Assembly (NCBI RefSeq): GCF_000002865.3
Contig: NW_001865045.1
Location: 985,788 to 1,049,787, forward strand
Direction of reading: 5' to 3'
From: Monosiga brevicollis MX1
Lineage: Eukaryota; Opisthokonta; Choanoflagellata; Craspedida; Salpingoecidae
Length of the DNA stretch: 64,000 nt
Part shown: piece after piece, positions 49,095-62,051 of the stretch
Layout: every line of letters begins with the position of its first letter
How positions within the stretch are numbered: position 1 is the stretch's first letter
Translations under genes and position numbers: made by a program
The notes under the pieces: model-generated
Told to the model about the DNA's origin: nothing
Databases searched by the model: none
The model's input: only the letters and a program-made list of their open reading frames with translations

Positions 49095-51083
49095 AATGCC
49101 GTTGGAAGGGAGTAGGTGGCGGTCGCGGGGGTGTTGCGACGCTTTTGTGTTTGGTCAGGCTCGTCGCCAACCAACGAGGACCGCGACAGGAGTTGACGCG
49201 CAGTGTAGGTGCGGCAGCCGGACGGGTCAGGGGCAGCGGAAGCACGGGCAAGGGCTCGAGCCAGGCCAAGGACGCGCGCGGTGTCGCCGAGATTAGCCCC
49301 GGCGTGGCGGAACAAGTGCGGCGATGCTGTGGCGGCAATGAAGAAGTGGCCGGTGCCGGATAACAGATGGGGTGGGGAAGGTTGGTGTTTGTGTTTGTCA
49401 GGAGGAAGGCAGCCGGGCTTGCAGGAGAGGCGCCGGGCAACAAACACTTCAAGATCGCTTGTGGATAGCGGGACGAGGATGTGGGGTGAAGCAGGGATTG
49501 CGGGAGCAGAGGGTGGTGGTGCCTTTTCGCTACAATCGCACTCGCACGCGCGAACACAGCGGGCACAATTGGGTGCGGAGGGGCCGCCAACAAAACGGCA
49601 GCAAGGTGCCGGGCGGGCGTCGGATCGGTGGCGAAACCAAGGTTGATGGGACGCAGTGTGGTCTGCCGGGGTTGGCGTCAAAGGAGAGGTGGGGACAGAA
49701 TCGAAAGAGGATGTGCAGATGACTGCCCTTTGGCTTGCGCCACAGTGGGTCAAAGGAAGAAGGCTGTGCAGGTGCTCAACTAATGAGCGGAAGCGCGGGG
49801 TTTTTGTTCGTTTGGTGCCGTTCCTGAGCCTCGTTGGCGCTGGTTGGGGCGACGGGACTTGTCAAAAATACGGGGTGGTGGGCACCCATCAGCTTTCCTT
49901 CCTTCACCCTGCGCATCAACGAAGCCTGAGCCGAGTCAGGTGTGTGCGTCTAAGATCCACAGGATAGCCACAACAACCACAACAGCAAAGGTAGGAAGTG
50001 CGTGCACCTTAAGCGCGCCTCACATGTGTGGAGAGAACACGCGCCAACTTCCCACACACCCAAGCAAGCGCAACCTGCAGCCGCAATAAAGGCAGGCAAC
50101 CCTGACCAGCGAGCGGGCACGAGCATCCAAGGCGAGATTCAGATCCCGCATCCATCACGAGAGCAAAGCCTTCCCACAAGAGCAAGAAGAACAGAGGGGA
50201 TACTGCTGCATGTCGCGTGCACAAGAGAGAAGCCCGGCCCCTGACCGACTCGCGCCCCTCCACAGCATCGATTACCCAGCGGTCCCAGAGATACGGACCG
50301 ACCGAGTCGTCGAGCCAGAGAGGCGACGGACACGATTCCCGGTCAGGGAAACTGCGGACATTGAACGTGTCCGCAGTTTTTGTTGCCGGCTCAAATGTCA
50401 GATGGGGTCAAGCCGTGGTGTCGACCTATGGATGGACCGAGGTCTGTATCTCGTCTGTAAACAGTTGTTGTGAATAGCTGTTGCTTGGTACCCAAATTGG
50501 GTGTGGTACTGCCGTGACGACCTGCACGGTGTTGCTCGAACCTCTGCTTTCCGCTATAGCTTTACCTTGCACAAACTCGGGCTGGCTCACCCGTCTCTGA
50601 CTTGAATTTTGTTGTTTTTCTTGTTGTTTTTCGTGTCGATTTCGTTCGCGCGCGCGTTTGAGGCCGATTGAACCGGGGCGGGGGTTCGCTGGACCGCTGC
50701 TGCGTCCCTTCCTTTCCCCTGCGTGCTGCCGGTCTGGAGCACGTTTTAGACACGGCAGGTTTGCTTGTGTGCAAAGCTCACCCTTCAGCCCCAGGGTGCC
50801 ATCCATCCCACGACCGCGGTTCTGTTGTGTGCGGGAACGACCGCAAGTGAGCTGCAGACGCAATTGTCGCGTCCACACACGATAGCGTGGGGGCAGAGGA
50901 GCCGTGTGCCTGGTTTGGGCTTTTAGTGGCAGCGAGGCTGCAACAGCCGTTTGGTAATTTTATAGCTGGATCGGAGCGGCAGTGCTGTCTGCGTTGCCGT
51001 CCATTTCGTGGCCCGGTCATTGCGGGCCGCTCAGATCGAGCTCAAAGTGCACGCACACACGCAGACATTTGTAGATCAGCACC
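49095..51083. other. Long divergent intergenic region
   Basis: No convincing gene. The GC-rich part 49100-49750 has open frames on both strands that look like composition effects and may be 5' UTR or promoter of the minus-strand gene. A perfect 12-bp inverted repeat lies at 50349-50379. The final 100 bp probably include the IFT54 5' UTR. Confidence 0.5.
50349..50379. repeat. Perfect hairpin, 12-bp stem with 7-nt loop
   Basis: aaactgcggaca, loop ttgaacg, then tgtccgcagttt, followed by two more T. It is isolated in the intergenic region, over 700 bp upstream of the IFT54 ATG. The function is unknown. Confidence 0.9.
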
Positions 51084-53392
51084 ATGGCTGACTTGGATAG
51101 CTTGGTCGAAAAGACCGCCTCCTCCTTGGGCAAGGTTATCAAAAAGCCGCCGCTCACTGACAAGCTGCTTCGCCGCCCGCCCTTTCGCTTTCTCCACGAC
51201 GTCATCATGGAGGTGCGCCCCACCAACCGCAGGCGCCCAGTGTCGGGCGCTCACACACAAGCCAATCGCTCAGCTTACACCCAACTCATGACATGCCCTT
51301 GCCTCGCTTCCTTCACTAGCTCATGCGTACCGTGGGGTTTCTTGAAGGCCTCTTTCCGGCTGAAGAACAGGTGCGTCTTGGCCTGGCCCCGAACGCATCC
51401 CTGCACGCGCGCGCATCGGAAATCGCAGCTGAAAGTCCACCATGATTATGCCTCACTTGCTTGCTGGTGCGCAGGACTCGGGGAACATCAAGGATAAGCA
51501 ACAGAAGATGGACTTTCTCGACAAGGCCATCTTTGCCACCGGTGCGTAGCGTGTGTGCAGCTGTGTCCGCGGCGGGCGGTCGGCCCTGAGCCTGCAATTT
51601 GGCCTACCATCAATCCATTCACGCTGGTTTTCCCCGTGTGTCTGGATGCATGAAACGCAGCCTTTACGATTGGCAAGTCACTCTCAGCCAAATCGAGCAA
51701 GATTGTAGCTGGCCACGACCCCGAAAATACAAATGTCTGGCTGCAGGCCATGGCTTATGCCGTGCGTAAGAAACTGGACAGCAGTGCAGCCGTACAGCGT
51801 GTGCTGGCCGGCGAGAAACCGGCCAGCAAATCATCAAAGTATGTGCGCGACCGTCGTTCCACGCCTGTAGGCCCGCTTGTATCCAACTAGCACCAACCTG
51901 AAACGGGTGCTACCTGTCGTGCCTGCCTCTTTTCTCCACCCCAGATCAAAATCTAGTGCCAAGGACGAGGAGGGCAAGAGCGCCCGGAAGAGCAAGGGCG
52001 ATGCCTCCCAGAGTAGCGGTGGTCGTGGTGCAGAGGAAGGCGATGCTAGCACCGCCAAGACTGAAGCCAGTGCTGCGGCTGACGACGATGCCGCGGCAGC
52101 CCAAGCTGAGGCCGAGGCCAAAAAGGCGGAAGCCAAGGCCAAAGCTAAAGCCAAGGCCAAAGCTGAGGCTCAAGCTGCCGAAGCTGCCGCCGCTGAAGCC
52201 CAGTCCAGTGCCAATGCTGAGGCTGGTCGCCCGTCTGGCCCCGCTGACGAGGCTGCAGAACCCGAGGTCACCTCTCGACCTCGCTCAGAGCGACCGCCCT
52301 CAGCCGATCATCGACGCGCCCGCGAACCATCAGCGCGCCCCATGAGCCGGCGTGATGTCGGGGCCGCCAACCCGCCCTCGGGCGACCTGGGCCTGCCGAC
52401 GACAGAAGCTCCCGAGGCTGGTGATGCAGCTCTGCCAGGCAATGTTGTTCGCAGCGTACGCCAGCGACCCTCCAGCGCTCGCCCAGCCCCGCCCCGACAA
52501 AAACAAGCCGAGGGCACGGACAGCGGCAGCCGGTTCGTACCTGCGTCCCAATTCTGATCTGCTCGCCTCTCTCAGTGCATCCCTCATCCGTTCACCTGTT
52601 GCTGACCATGGTGGCGCCCGTTTTGTGCCCTGCTCAGAAATGCATCGGCGGCCGCCACGTTGCGAGCGGGACAGGCGGCAGGCATCATTTCAGCAGGACA
52701 GGAATCAGATGATGACGATGATGGCTTTATGGTGCAACAGGGTGCTGATCGCAAAAACGGAGTTGGCGCAGGGGCATTGCCCGGGGTTGGACATGCAGCG
52801 GATGAGGAGAACATGGATGAAGACGGTGAAGGCCGGGAACAAGGCGCGCTCATGCGCAAGATTATGGAAAAAAAGGCGCAACAGAATGAAGATGTGACCA
52901 CTGCCGGGCCAACCACACAAGGCTCAACAAATCAGGACGATGCTCAGTTGCAGCTGGAACGTCAGCAAGCTGAGAAGGAGGTCCTCTCCTTGCAAATGTC
53001 CGTGCAAACGCTCTGCCGATGTGCCAACCCCCTCGGCCGTATCATCGACTACATCCAGGAAGACGTTGATAGCATGCGCAAGGAACTCTTGCAATGGCGT
53101 GAGGAGTACCAGGACCATGCGGCGGCACTCAATGAACAAGAAAGGTAGGCTCCGGCCTCTGGCGCACACGTCGCCTCAACCGCCAGTCACCACATGATGC
53201 TCACTTTGGGTTTGTGGTCCCCGGCCTGTCAGAGAAACCGAGGGGGCAATCGAGCCGCTCAAGGCCGAGCTGGCTGATTACGAGCAGCGCGTCCGAGACA
53301 AGCGTGATGCCATTGCAAATCTCAAAGTGCAGCTCCTAGACAATGAGCAAAAGCTACAGCGCCTTATGATGGGTGTAGCCGCTTCCAACTGA
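51084..53392 (+). CDS. TRAF3IP1: Intraflagellar transport protein 54 (TRAF3IP1/MIP-T3)
   Basis: An IFT-B complex subunit that binds tubulin and IFT20. Seven exons (51084-51212, 51320-51370, 51475-51541, 51661-51838, 51945-52532, 52638-53144, 53233-53392) sum to 1680 bp, giving 559 residues. The N-terminal CH-like domain has [55 protein letters not shown] and [13 protein letters not shown], all closely matching human. A long disordered middle is rich in Ala/Lys/Glu ([18 protein letters not shown]). It keeps the conserved [13 protein letters not shown] block. The C-terminal coiled coil has [33 protein letters not shown] and [15 protein letters not shown], the IFT20-binding part. Confidence 0.97.
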
Positions 53393-53842
53393 TGAGCCGG
53401 TCCTGTGCCATTGGGCTGCGGCAGCCACGGCTGCAGCCAGTAACTCGCTTTTTGCTGCTGCACCAACCAACCTGTGTACAACACCTTGCTCTCGTGACCT
53501 CCTTTTTTTTTTTTCAGCATTTTTTCTTTCTTCAATTTCTAATCGCAGTCATAATGCGGCCATGGCACCATGGTTTCTGTATACATTCTTGCGGCATTGC
53601 GTCCGAGCCAGACTAAGCGGCAGCCGCATCCCCCATGACCTTGGGATGAGTGAAACAACCAAACAACCAAACAAATAAACAAGATTGCCTTGGGCTCTCT
53701 TTTTTTTACGTGACAATGACGACATTTTCGTACAGTGAGCAGCCAATTGCCAGGCTACAAGAAGCACCGCACGAGGACCACCGCGCCTACTCTTGGCGCT
53801 GGCCCCAAACAGAAAGTAAGACCATCTCTCCCTTTTGAACAG
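53393..53842. other. Intergenic region between convergent genes
   Basis: 3' flanks of IFT54 and of the glycosyltransferase-like gene, with T runs at 53503-53515 and 53700-53707 and a short (AACC/AAAC) run at 53656-53682. No gene was seen. Confidence 0.5.
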
Positions 53843-54958
53843 TTAAGTGGCAGCTAACGGGGGTAGCAAAGCCTGGTACTGGGCCATTTCGGAGGGATGA
53901 AAGTACATGTCAGCAAAAGGAGCGGCCTTGAAGTTGCACTGTCCAAGCCCATGACCGAGCTCGTAGCCGGCATACTCGAGGCCGGGCTGCTTGGCCACCT
54001 GCTGGAGATAGGCGTGTAGGATGGCTTCGCGAGGACAGCAATTGCCATCAAGGAGGCGTGCGGCCTGGGTCAGCGGGTGTAGGGAGTAGTCACGCTCAAA
54101 ATGCACGCCCTCGACAAGTGCCGTCTGTTCTGGATGATGCATGATGAGGTGCCAGCAGTAGACCATGTACTCGGAGAGGCCCGTGGCGACGAAGCGTTGC
54201 TGAACGGCCTGCATGTTACGGCGAACCCAAGCGAGGACTGTGGGAGGGGAGGCGTGGAGGGGGTCCTCGAGTTGTAAGGCTTTGAGAACCTCGAGCATGA
54301 ATGGCTTGTAGACGGGCATCTGGTGAGCCACAAAGTCGTGGTGACTGTCATACAAGGGCCATCCGGTCATGTTGCGGTACCAATCATGAGCCATGACGGG
54401 CGGGGTGTCGTCGCGCATCAGGCGAAGGCGGCCCTTAAGGTCCAAGGATCGGTACTGGGGAAGCATGATCATGTCGCTGTCCCACACCAAGAAGAGAGGG
54501 GTCACGTCGGGGACATTGCGCCAGGCAAGCAACTTCATAAACTGTTGAAAGTACCAGCCAGCTCGGGCCTGCCCGAGCCCCAGCTCCTCCATGATGGCGG
54601 CCAGCGCCGGTACGGTGAGGCCCGGCACGACCTTGGTCTCGTCCATGCAGCGAACAGCAGGATCAAAGGTTTCAACGATGCGACAATATCGTTCAGGTGT
54701 CACCACAAAGATGCGACGTGCCGTATGCTGAGCTAGCGCCTGAATGGCTGCACGATTGATGCAGCTTGGCTTGTAGAGCACGACAAAGACATCCACGCGC
54801 GGTTGCGATCCATTGCGGGCCAACTCGGCCAGATATGGACTCATCTCAACCCGTTGGTGAAACAAACCATTCACCCACATCAACAGCACCACCACCACCA
54901 CCGAGCCAGCCACCACCTGCGCCCCAAGCAGTCCCCCGCCCCCCTTGACCGACCGCAT
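53843..54958 (-). CDS. Type II membrane protein, DUF6492-like glycosyltransferase fold, intronless
   Basis: A single exon from the ATG at 54958 gives 371 residues. A hydrophobic signal anchor (VVAGSVVVVVLLMWVNGLF) lies near the N-terminus, so the rest would face the Golgi lumen. The domain has VDVFVVLYKPSCINRAAIQA, RIFVVTPERYCRIVETF, GWYFQQFMKLLAWRNV, then FLVWDSDMIMLPQYRSL with a DxD motif for a metal-bound sugar nucleotide. VYKPFMLEVLKAL and SEYMVYCWHLIMHHPEQ follow. The pattern GWYxQQFxKL followed by vWDsD resembles DUF6492 proteins, known mainly from bacteria. Absence of introns in an intron-rich neighbourhood suggests transfer or retroposition. The acceptor is unknown. Confidence 0.75.
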   Translation of the reverse strand: MRSVKGGGGLLGAQVVAGSVVVVVLLMWVNGLFHQRVEMSPYLAELARNGSQPRVDVFVVLYKPSCINRAAIQALAQHTARRIFVVTPERYCRIVETFDPAVRCMDETKVVPGLTVPALAAIMEELGLGQARAGWYFQQFMKLLAWRNVPDVTPLFLVWDSDMIMLPQYRSLDLKGRLRLMRDDTPPVMAHDWYRNMTGWPLYDSHHDFVAHQMPVYKPFMLEVLKALQLEDPLHASPPTVLAWVRRNMQAVQQRFVATGLSEYMVYCWHLIMHHPEQTALVEGVHFERDYSLHPLTQAARLLDGNCCPREAILHAYLQQVAKQPGLEYAGYELGHGLGQCNFKAAPFADMYFHPSEMAQYQALLPPLAAT

Positions 54959-54982
54959 CTTGCTGGACGGAGAGGAAACCAA

Positions 54983-55180
54983 GACGCCTTTAAGTATTTT
55001 ACTTTATGTGTTTCTCTCTGTTTGTCTCTCTGCTTTCTCTCTCTCCTCTCTCTCTGGTAGTTGTGCTTTTCCCTTTCTCTCTTAACCGACCAAACCAATT
55101 TCCAATTTCTCTCTCCTCTCCTCTCTCTCTCTCTCTCTCAAAAGTCACACACACACTCTCTCTCTCTTTTTCTCTCTGCA

Positions 55181-55211
<31 letters not shown>

Positions 55212-55501
55212 CTGAACGGTTCGTTGTCAGTGGTCGATCCATCCCTTGATGTTGGTGTGGCGTTGCGTGTTCTCGGGACAGCTGGCTGGTTGATCCTTTG
55301 CGTGGCTTAGGTTTGAATTGGGATCTGATGGCTTGACTCCAGTGTGAGGCCAACTCACCCCGCTCTGGCGTTGTCGCTCACAGGAGCATTCAAGCCGGTT
55401 TCGCGTCTGTTTTGACCGGCCCGCCGGCCGCTTCTGTGCCGTGTGCACGCTTCCAGAGCCCTGGTTGCTGGGTCTGCATCGAAACACAGCAACCGCCAAC
55501 C
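54983..55501. other. Divergent intergenic region, pyrimidine-rich
   Basis: (CT)n tracts at 55010-55140 and (CA)n at 55186-55209 between the glycosyltransferase-like gene and the exchanger. It probably includes both promoters. Confidence 0.6.
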
Positions 55502-58500
55502 ATGGCAAACACCACCACCACCACCACCACGGCCACGGTGATCAAAGCCGTCACCACCCTCCTCAGCACCGCCGCCCCGGTATGGCGCAACCAACCAGTC
55601 ACCCCCTCGTTCAACCTCCAAAGAATCATCTCTCACGCAACCATCTGCGCCCGACCCTTGGCGCTCTGCAGACCACCACCACCACCACATTGGCGGTTGA
55701 GGAGCTCGACATTGAACATGAGATTCTCGCCGAAGAACAGCACACCACTGACAGCTTTATTCTCTTGGTCAGACTGCGCCTCTTTTTCTGCCCCCCTTCA
55801 TGAGTTGCCCCATCCGCCAGTCTTACCGCGGCCGGTGCACCATCTGATGGCAAATTTGCTCCACACAGATTTTTCTGGGCCTCCTCTTTGTCACCATTCT
55901 TTTGGTGTGGCGCTTCAAACTTCGTCGCTACAACTTTATTCACGAAACCGGCCTCTCCCTCCTTCTCGGTCCGTGCCTCACTCATACTCCTCCGGACTTG
56001 CCCTTGACCCACTCTCACGTGTTACCCCATCATTTGTCATAGGCCTCTTTGCTGGCCTCATTATGGATCGCATCGAAGACATGGACGGCGAAAAGGCGCT
56101 GCACCCCGCCGTTTGCAATGCTACCGCCCGATATCAATCGCAAAACACCCTCACTCACACCCAATTTGTGGAGGACATTGAACAAGAGGTGAGGCTTGGT
56201 CCGCCCAGCTCGCACCTCCAAGCTCATGTGCAGCCATGGTCATGAGCACGCGCCTTCCAAACTGAAGCTGGCCATTTGAATCCGCAGCGTCAGAGTTGCC
56301 TTATCTCGGTAACCGCAGTCGGCGCTCACGCTTGTTTTCGATTTTCATGCCCTCAGGCGGTATTTGATTCAGAAATTTTCTTCTACGTTCTCCTGCCGCC
56401 CATCATCTTCTTTGCGGGTTACGACCTCAAACAGGTCGGCTCTTCAGTCCTAATTTCATGACCACCAGCAAGCGCCCAGCAAGCGCCCACCCCCGCTCCT
56501 GCCATGCGTGCTTTTGGAATCATCAAGTCATTCAGATGACCTCTTCTTGGCATGCCGTTGTCGCCCGATAGAAACATTTCTTTCGCAATATCGGTGCTAT
56601 TCTCACGTATGCCTTCATGGGCACGGCTATTACGGCGTTTATGACCGGGTGAGTGCGTGGGCGGTCAGCCATAATTGGACATGCGAGCCCCGCCCTCCCC
56701 CTTTCCACGATGCCATCGACTGCTGATGTTGCGATCGAAGCGCTCTTCTGCATGCTTTGATGTTTTGAGCTCTAACATGGGCCTGCAACAATCCCTCTCC
56801 CTCTCCCTCTCCCCGTCCTGGCAGTGGCATGATCTATGCTTACGTGCAATCGAGTGAGAGCAATCCTCTCACGACAACGGACTGCTTCCTTTTCGGCTCC
56901 TTGATCTCCGCCACGGACCCCGGTGGGTGTCTCTCTGACTCCAACCGTTGAGTGACAAAGTCGCTACAGTCCTTCCGATGACGTCGCCTGACTCACCCTC
57001 CCTCTCGCCGCAGTCACCGTCCTGGCCATCTTCAGCGATTTGGGCGTTGACGACCGCCTCTACTCCATCGTCTTTGGCGAGAGCGTGCTCAATGATGCCG
57101 TTGCCATTGTCATGTACCGGTGCGCCCTTGCCCGCAATGCGCACCATTTCGCCCCACAGCCATTGCCCAAGCCAGCTATTGCCTCACGAGCAAGTCGTTT
57201 CCACCCCACGTAGCTCTGTCTCTGAATTTCGACCCGAATTGGGCAATAGTGTCACCTTTGGCCGCATTCTTTACTCGCTCTGGGTGTTCTTGGTGCGAGT
57301 ACATCGCCTTTGTTGGCGCTACGCGAGACAACCACACCAGCCCCGTGGTTATGCACGCCTTTACATAACCATCAGGCTCACCTCGGCGCACTGGATTGGT
57401 TTTCCTGCTTCATTTTTTATTCCAGCTGATCTTCTGCGGATCTCTGGCTTGCGGGGCTTTGGTGGGCATGATTTCTTCCATCTTCTTCAAGTTCTCCAAC
57501 ATTCGGGTTCGTCTTGTGATACAACCGTGCACGCAGTATACCACTCGAGGAGAAGAGGTTTTGTGGTCTCTCATTGACTTATCCTTGGATGCCCTATAGG
57601 CCTTCCCATTGCTCGAGTCTGCTGTCTTTGTCATCTTTTCCTATTGCAGCTTTCTTTTTGGCGAGGGTTTTGGTCTTTCAGGAGTTGTATCCATTCTTTT
57701 TTGCGGCATCTCACAGGTACAATCAGCATGAGCGACGGCATGCCAGCTTCTCGATGCACACCTCGCGAATCGGAGAACGGTCCCACTCGCACACGCCGCA
57801 GTCATGCTTCGTTCTGGTTTCATCGCCTTTGACGTTTGGGCGTTGTTAGGCACACTACACCTATCCGACGCTCTCCCATGAAGCACGCGCGCGCACCCGA
57901 CAACTCTTTGAGCTCATCAACTTTCTCGCCGAAAACTTTCTCTTTTCCTACGTCGGCCTCAACGTCTTTACCTACCGCGTAAGTGCAAACCTCTGAGCCC
58001 TACCAACATGACGTCTCTACCACCCAGACTCTGCCAGGACAAGTAACGAACGCTTGCTTTGGCGCGCTGCGTAGTGCCATCAGTGGGACGCCGGGTTTAT
58101 TACATACGCGCTCTTCACGGTCCTCCTTTCACGCGCCGTGGAGGTGCTGCTCCTTTCTGCTTTGGCCAATCGCTTTGTGCGAAAGCCCACCCACAAGATC
58201 AGCTGGTCCTACCAGGTTGGTCTACTTGTAGTGAAAAACACGTGTCGGCCGCCGTGCCTTTTCCGCAAGGCCCGTGGTGGCTCACCTACCGCTCTCGCTG
58301 TTTTGTAGGGCATCCTGTGGTGGGCTGGCCTCCGTGGTGCCATTGCCTTTGCCCTTGCCATCCGCAACACCACCACAACAGCGCAGCAAATGATGCTGTC
58401 GACGACCTTGGTGATTGTCATTGTCACGGTCTTGTGCTTTGGTGGCACCACTGCCGCCATGCTTCAGCTGTTGGGCATTCGGTGAGTCAGGCCACCGGCA

Positions 58501-59114
58501 TTGTCTCCAAACTGACCACATCCATCGCTCACGCAGTGCTCGCGCATCGACGCTTCCGTGGTTAGCACTGGAAACCACGATGAGGACCCCATGGATCAGT
58601 ATGTCCTGGCCGGAAACCGGGCCAACAAGCCCGTCAAGGGGTGGCTGGCCAGTCTGTGGCAGGGCATGGACCGTCGCTTCGTGCGGCCCACCATCTCGTT
58701 TACCCCGGATATGGACGGTGCGTCTGTCCGCCATCGCATTCAACATTGGAACATAGATCATGAACTGTGAACCGCTTTCAGCCAAGCTTTTCTCACACAC
58801 CTTCGTCTGCAGGCACCGACACGTTTGAGAATATTTGGCTGACCATCACAAACTACTTCAAGGGAATTCCTGAGCAGTTGCCAGAGTACGTGTGACGATT
58901 CGACTGCCACGATTCGCGAGCAGTCTCCTGTCCGACTGATAACGCGGAATGCTATTGTCTCATTGTGATGTGCAGGGAGGAGTATCCGCGGGGCAGCGAG
59001 ACAGCGACATCGGACATGGGCGACAATGGGAGTAGCGAGACACCAGTGCCACTTGTCGGTGCCTTTTCAGAAAACTGGGACCGTGAGCGGGCCAACGACC
59101 CTTTTGCCCTGTAA
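55502..59114 (+). CDS. SLC9A6: Na+/H+ exchanger, endosomal NHE6/7/9 type
   Basis: A many-exon cation/proton antiporter. The frame begins [17 protein letters not shown]. Membrane exons give [39 protein letters not shown], then [19 protein letters not shown], the amiloride-site region. [19 protein letters not shown] and [13 protein letters not shown] follow, then [20 protein letters not shown] and [20 protein letters not shown], which hold the catalytic ATDP and ND motifs. Later exons give [20 protein letters not shown] and [17 protein letters not shown]. The cytosolic tail ends [30 protein letters not shown] and ISATDPVTVLAIF match the NHE6/7/9 group best. Exon borders are approximate. Whether it sits in endosomes is inferred from that resemblance. 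Confidence 0.92.
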
Positions 59115-59817
59115 ATGACCTTAGGTGTGGGCCCGATGCCCTTTAGGCGTCTGAGCTTGCATTGATGCGTGGCCCTTTTGTTCAGGTCAAAGCTGCAGCT
59201 CAGCCCTTTCGCATTACAAACAGTTTTGATAGCAACTATTAGCCTGTCATTGTGTTAAAAATGACATGCGCGTATCGGAATTATCTTTGATACGTCAAGC
59301 GACCACTCGTCATGTGATGTCAACGGCTTGCCCGTGAAGCGTGCAAGGTGGGGAATGTGTGGATTGGGCACGCCGTATCATCTAGTCGTACTGACTGGGC
59401 TATTTCGGCTCTGGGAGGGGTGCCAACAATAAAGAACAAAAGGCAAAAGAAACCTCATCATATGGTGAAGGAAACAAGAACTGCAAACACACGTACAAAC
59501 AAAAGGGTTTAAAGACAGATCGAGTCACTGAGCAGAGGCACAAGTGAGTCGAACGAGTTTGGCACCAAATTCGGCGAATAATGCCTTATACAAAACCAAC
59601 AAAGAAAAGTTTAGGCATGGTAGGCAGGAGGTGCGTCGGCGCGTGTCGCCGTGGGCTGATGAACGACCACGGAATGCTTTTGTGGATCATCACGATAGTC
59701 GAGCTGCAGCTTGTTCTGAGTCTGAATGCACCCACACACACTGTGGCGAAAGGGTGGGGGTGACACGGGAAGGGCGAGGTGAGGTTGAGCAGCAGCAGCA
59801 AAGCGCTACACCAAACG
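59115..59817. other. Intergenic region between convergent genes
   Basis: No gene was recognised; 3' UTRs of the exchanger and the PLAC8-type gene are likely here. Confidence 0.5.
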
Positions 59818-60700
59818 TTAGCCAAAGGGGGCCATTCTGACAGACCAGGTGAAGATGCAATCACCCAGTGCATCGCAAGCATGAGCCTGGCTCCGGCAGC
59901 CGACAGCCTTGAGAATGCAGCTGATGGCCTTGACGAAAGCAATCAGAAGCTATGCATGGAACAGAGATACGCGCAATGATTGCAGATACTTTGAACTTGG
60001 CGGACCACCCTGTAGCCATGTTGGGGCTCATTGCCGTACCAGCAAAAACTTGTCGCAACAGGTGTTCTCCAGCTGCATTTCATGTTGCAGGGCCATGCGG
60101 GTGCCCATGATACTGCACGGATGGAAAAAAACGACCTCGCAGGCCAACCAGCAGCACGGACAGGCTGAATCTCGGCAATAGCAACACTCCATGGGCAGCC
60201 AATCGTACTGGCCAGCACAGCACTAAGAGCAGTGGTCGGCCATACACAGGGTGTGTGCTGAGAGAGAACAAGTGGATGGGGTGTGTTCGCGGCCAAAAGG
60301 TCGATTGCAGCTGTTGTCCTCGCCGCCAACCCGCCAACCCGCTCTTCCTCCACACCCAGGCAGTGGCATGCGCACCTGATACTCGCTAAGGTCATCGTGA
60401 AGCAGACGCTGTCGCAGATGAAAGGAGACACACTAGAGAGGCACATGCGATACAGGTTACACACAACCCATCGAGCCTGGTGAGCTGGCAAAGCACGTTG
60501 GAAGTTGGACCACTTTCGAGCGACAGAGGAACTTGTCTCAGGTGGTGCCGAGCCAAACGAAGAGCAGCCGTTCTCACCGGAGAGCAAAGCAGGCTGACAC
60601 AGAAGAAGCATGGGTCATCGCACGGGGCCGTCCAAAAACCGGTAGCCCACTCGTTGTCGTAGTGGGCGATCAACGCCTGGTCTTCACCATCCTTGGACAT
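59818..60700 (-). CDS. PLAC8-type Cys-rich protein
   Basis: Four exons (60533-60700, 60376-60408, 60040-60207, 59818-59949) sum to 501 bp, giving 166 residues from MSKDGEDQ. The first Cys motif is NEWATGFWTAPCDDPCFFCV followed by SLLCSPV, like the WstGl-C-C and CxxC start of PLAC8 domains. The third exon is Cys-dense: YDWLPMECCYCRDSACPCCW then LACEVVFFHPCSIMGTRMAL, matching the CPxCxxxQxxRE part of the family. After DKFLL, a further hydrophobic Cys-containing tail follows (LLIAFVKAISCILKAVGC). PLAC8 family members affect organ size, metal resistance or membrane channels; the role here is unknown. The first donor (GTTCCT) is weak. Confidence 0.72.

Positions 60701-62051
<1,351 letters not shown>

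Noticed and set aside
48902-49753. Minus-strand frame of 283 codons overlapping the Ser-rich gene
   Set aside because: Composition follows GC content, it has no motif, and the overlapping frame from 49094 continues across several splice junctions.
50349-50386. Bacterial-type intrinsic terminator
   Set aside because: The shape fits, but the surroundings are eukaryotic and no bacterial gene precedes it. Kept only as an unexplained hairpin.
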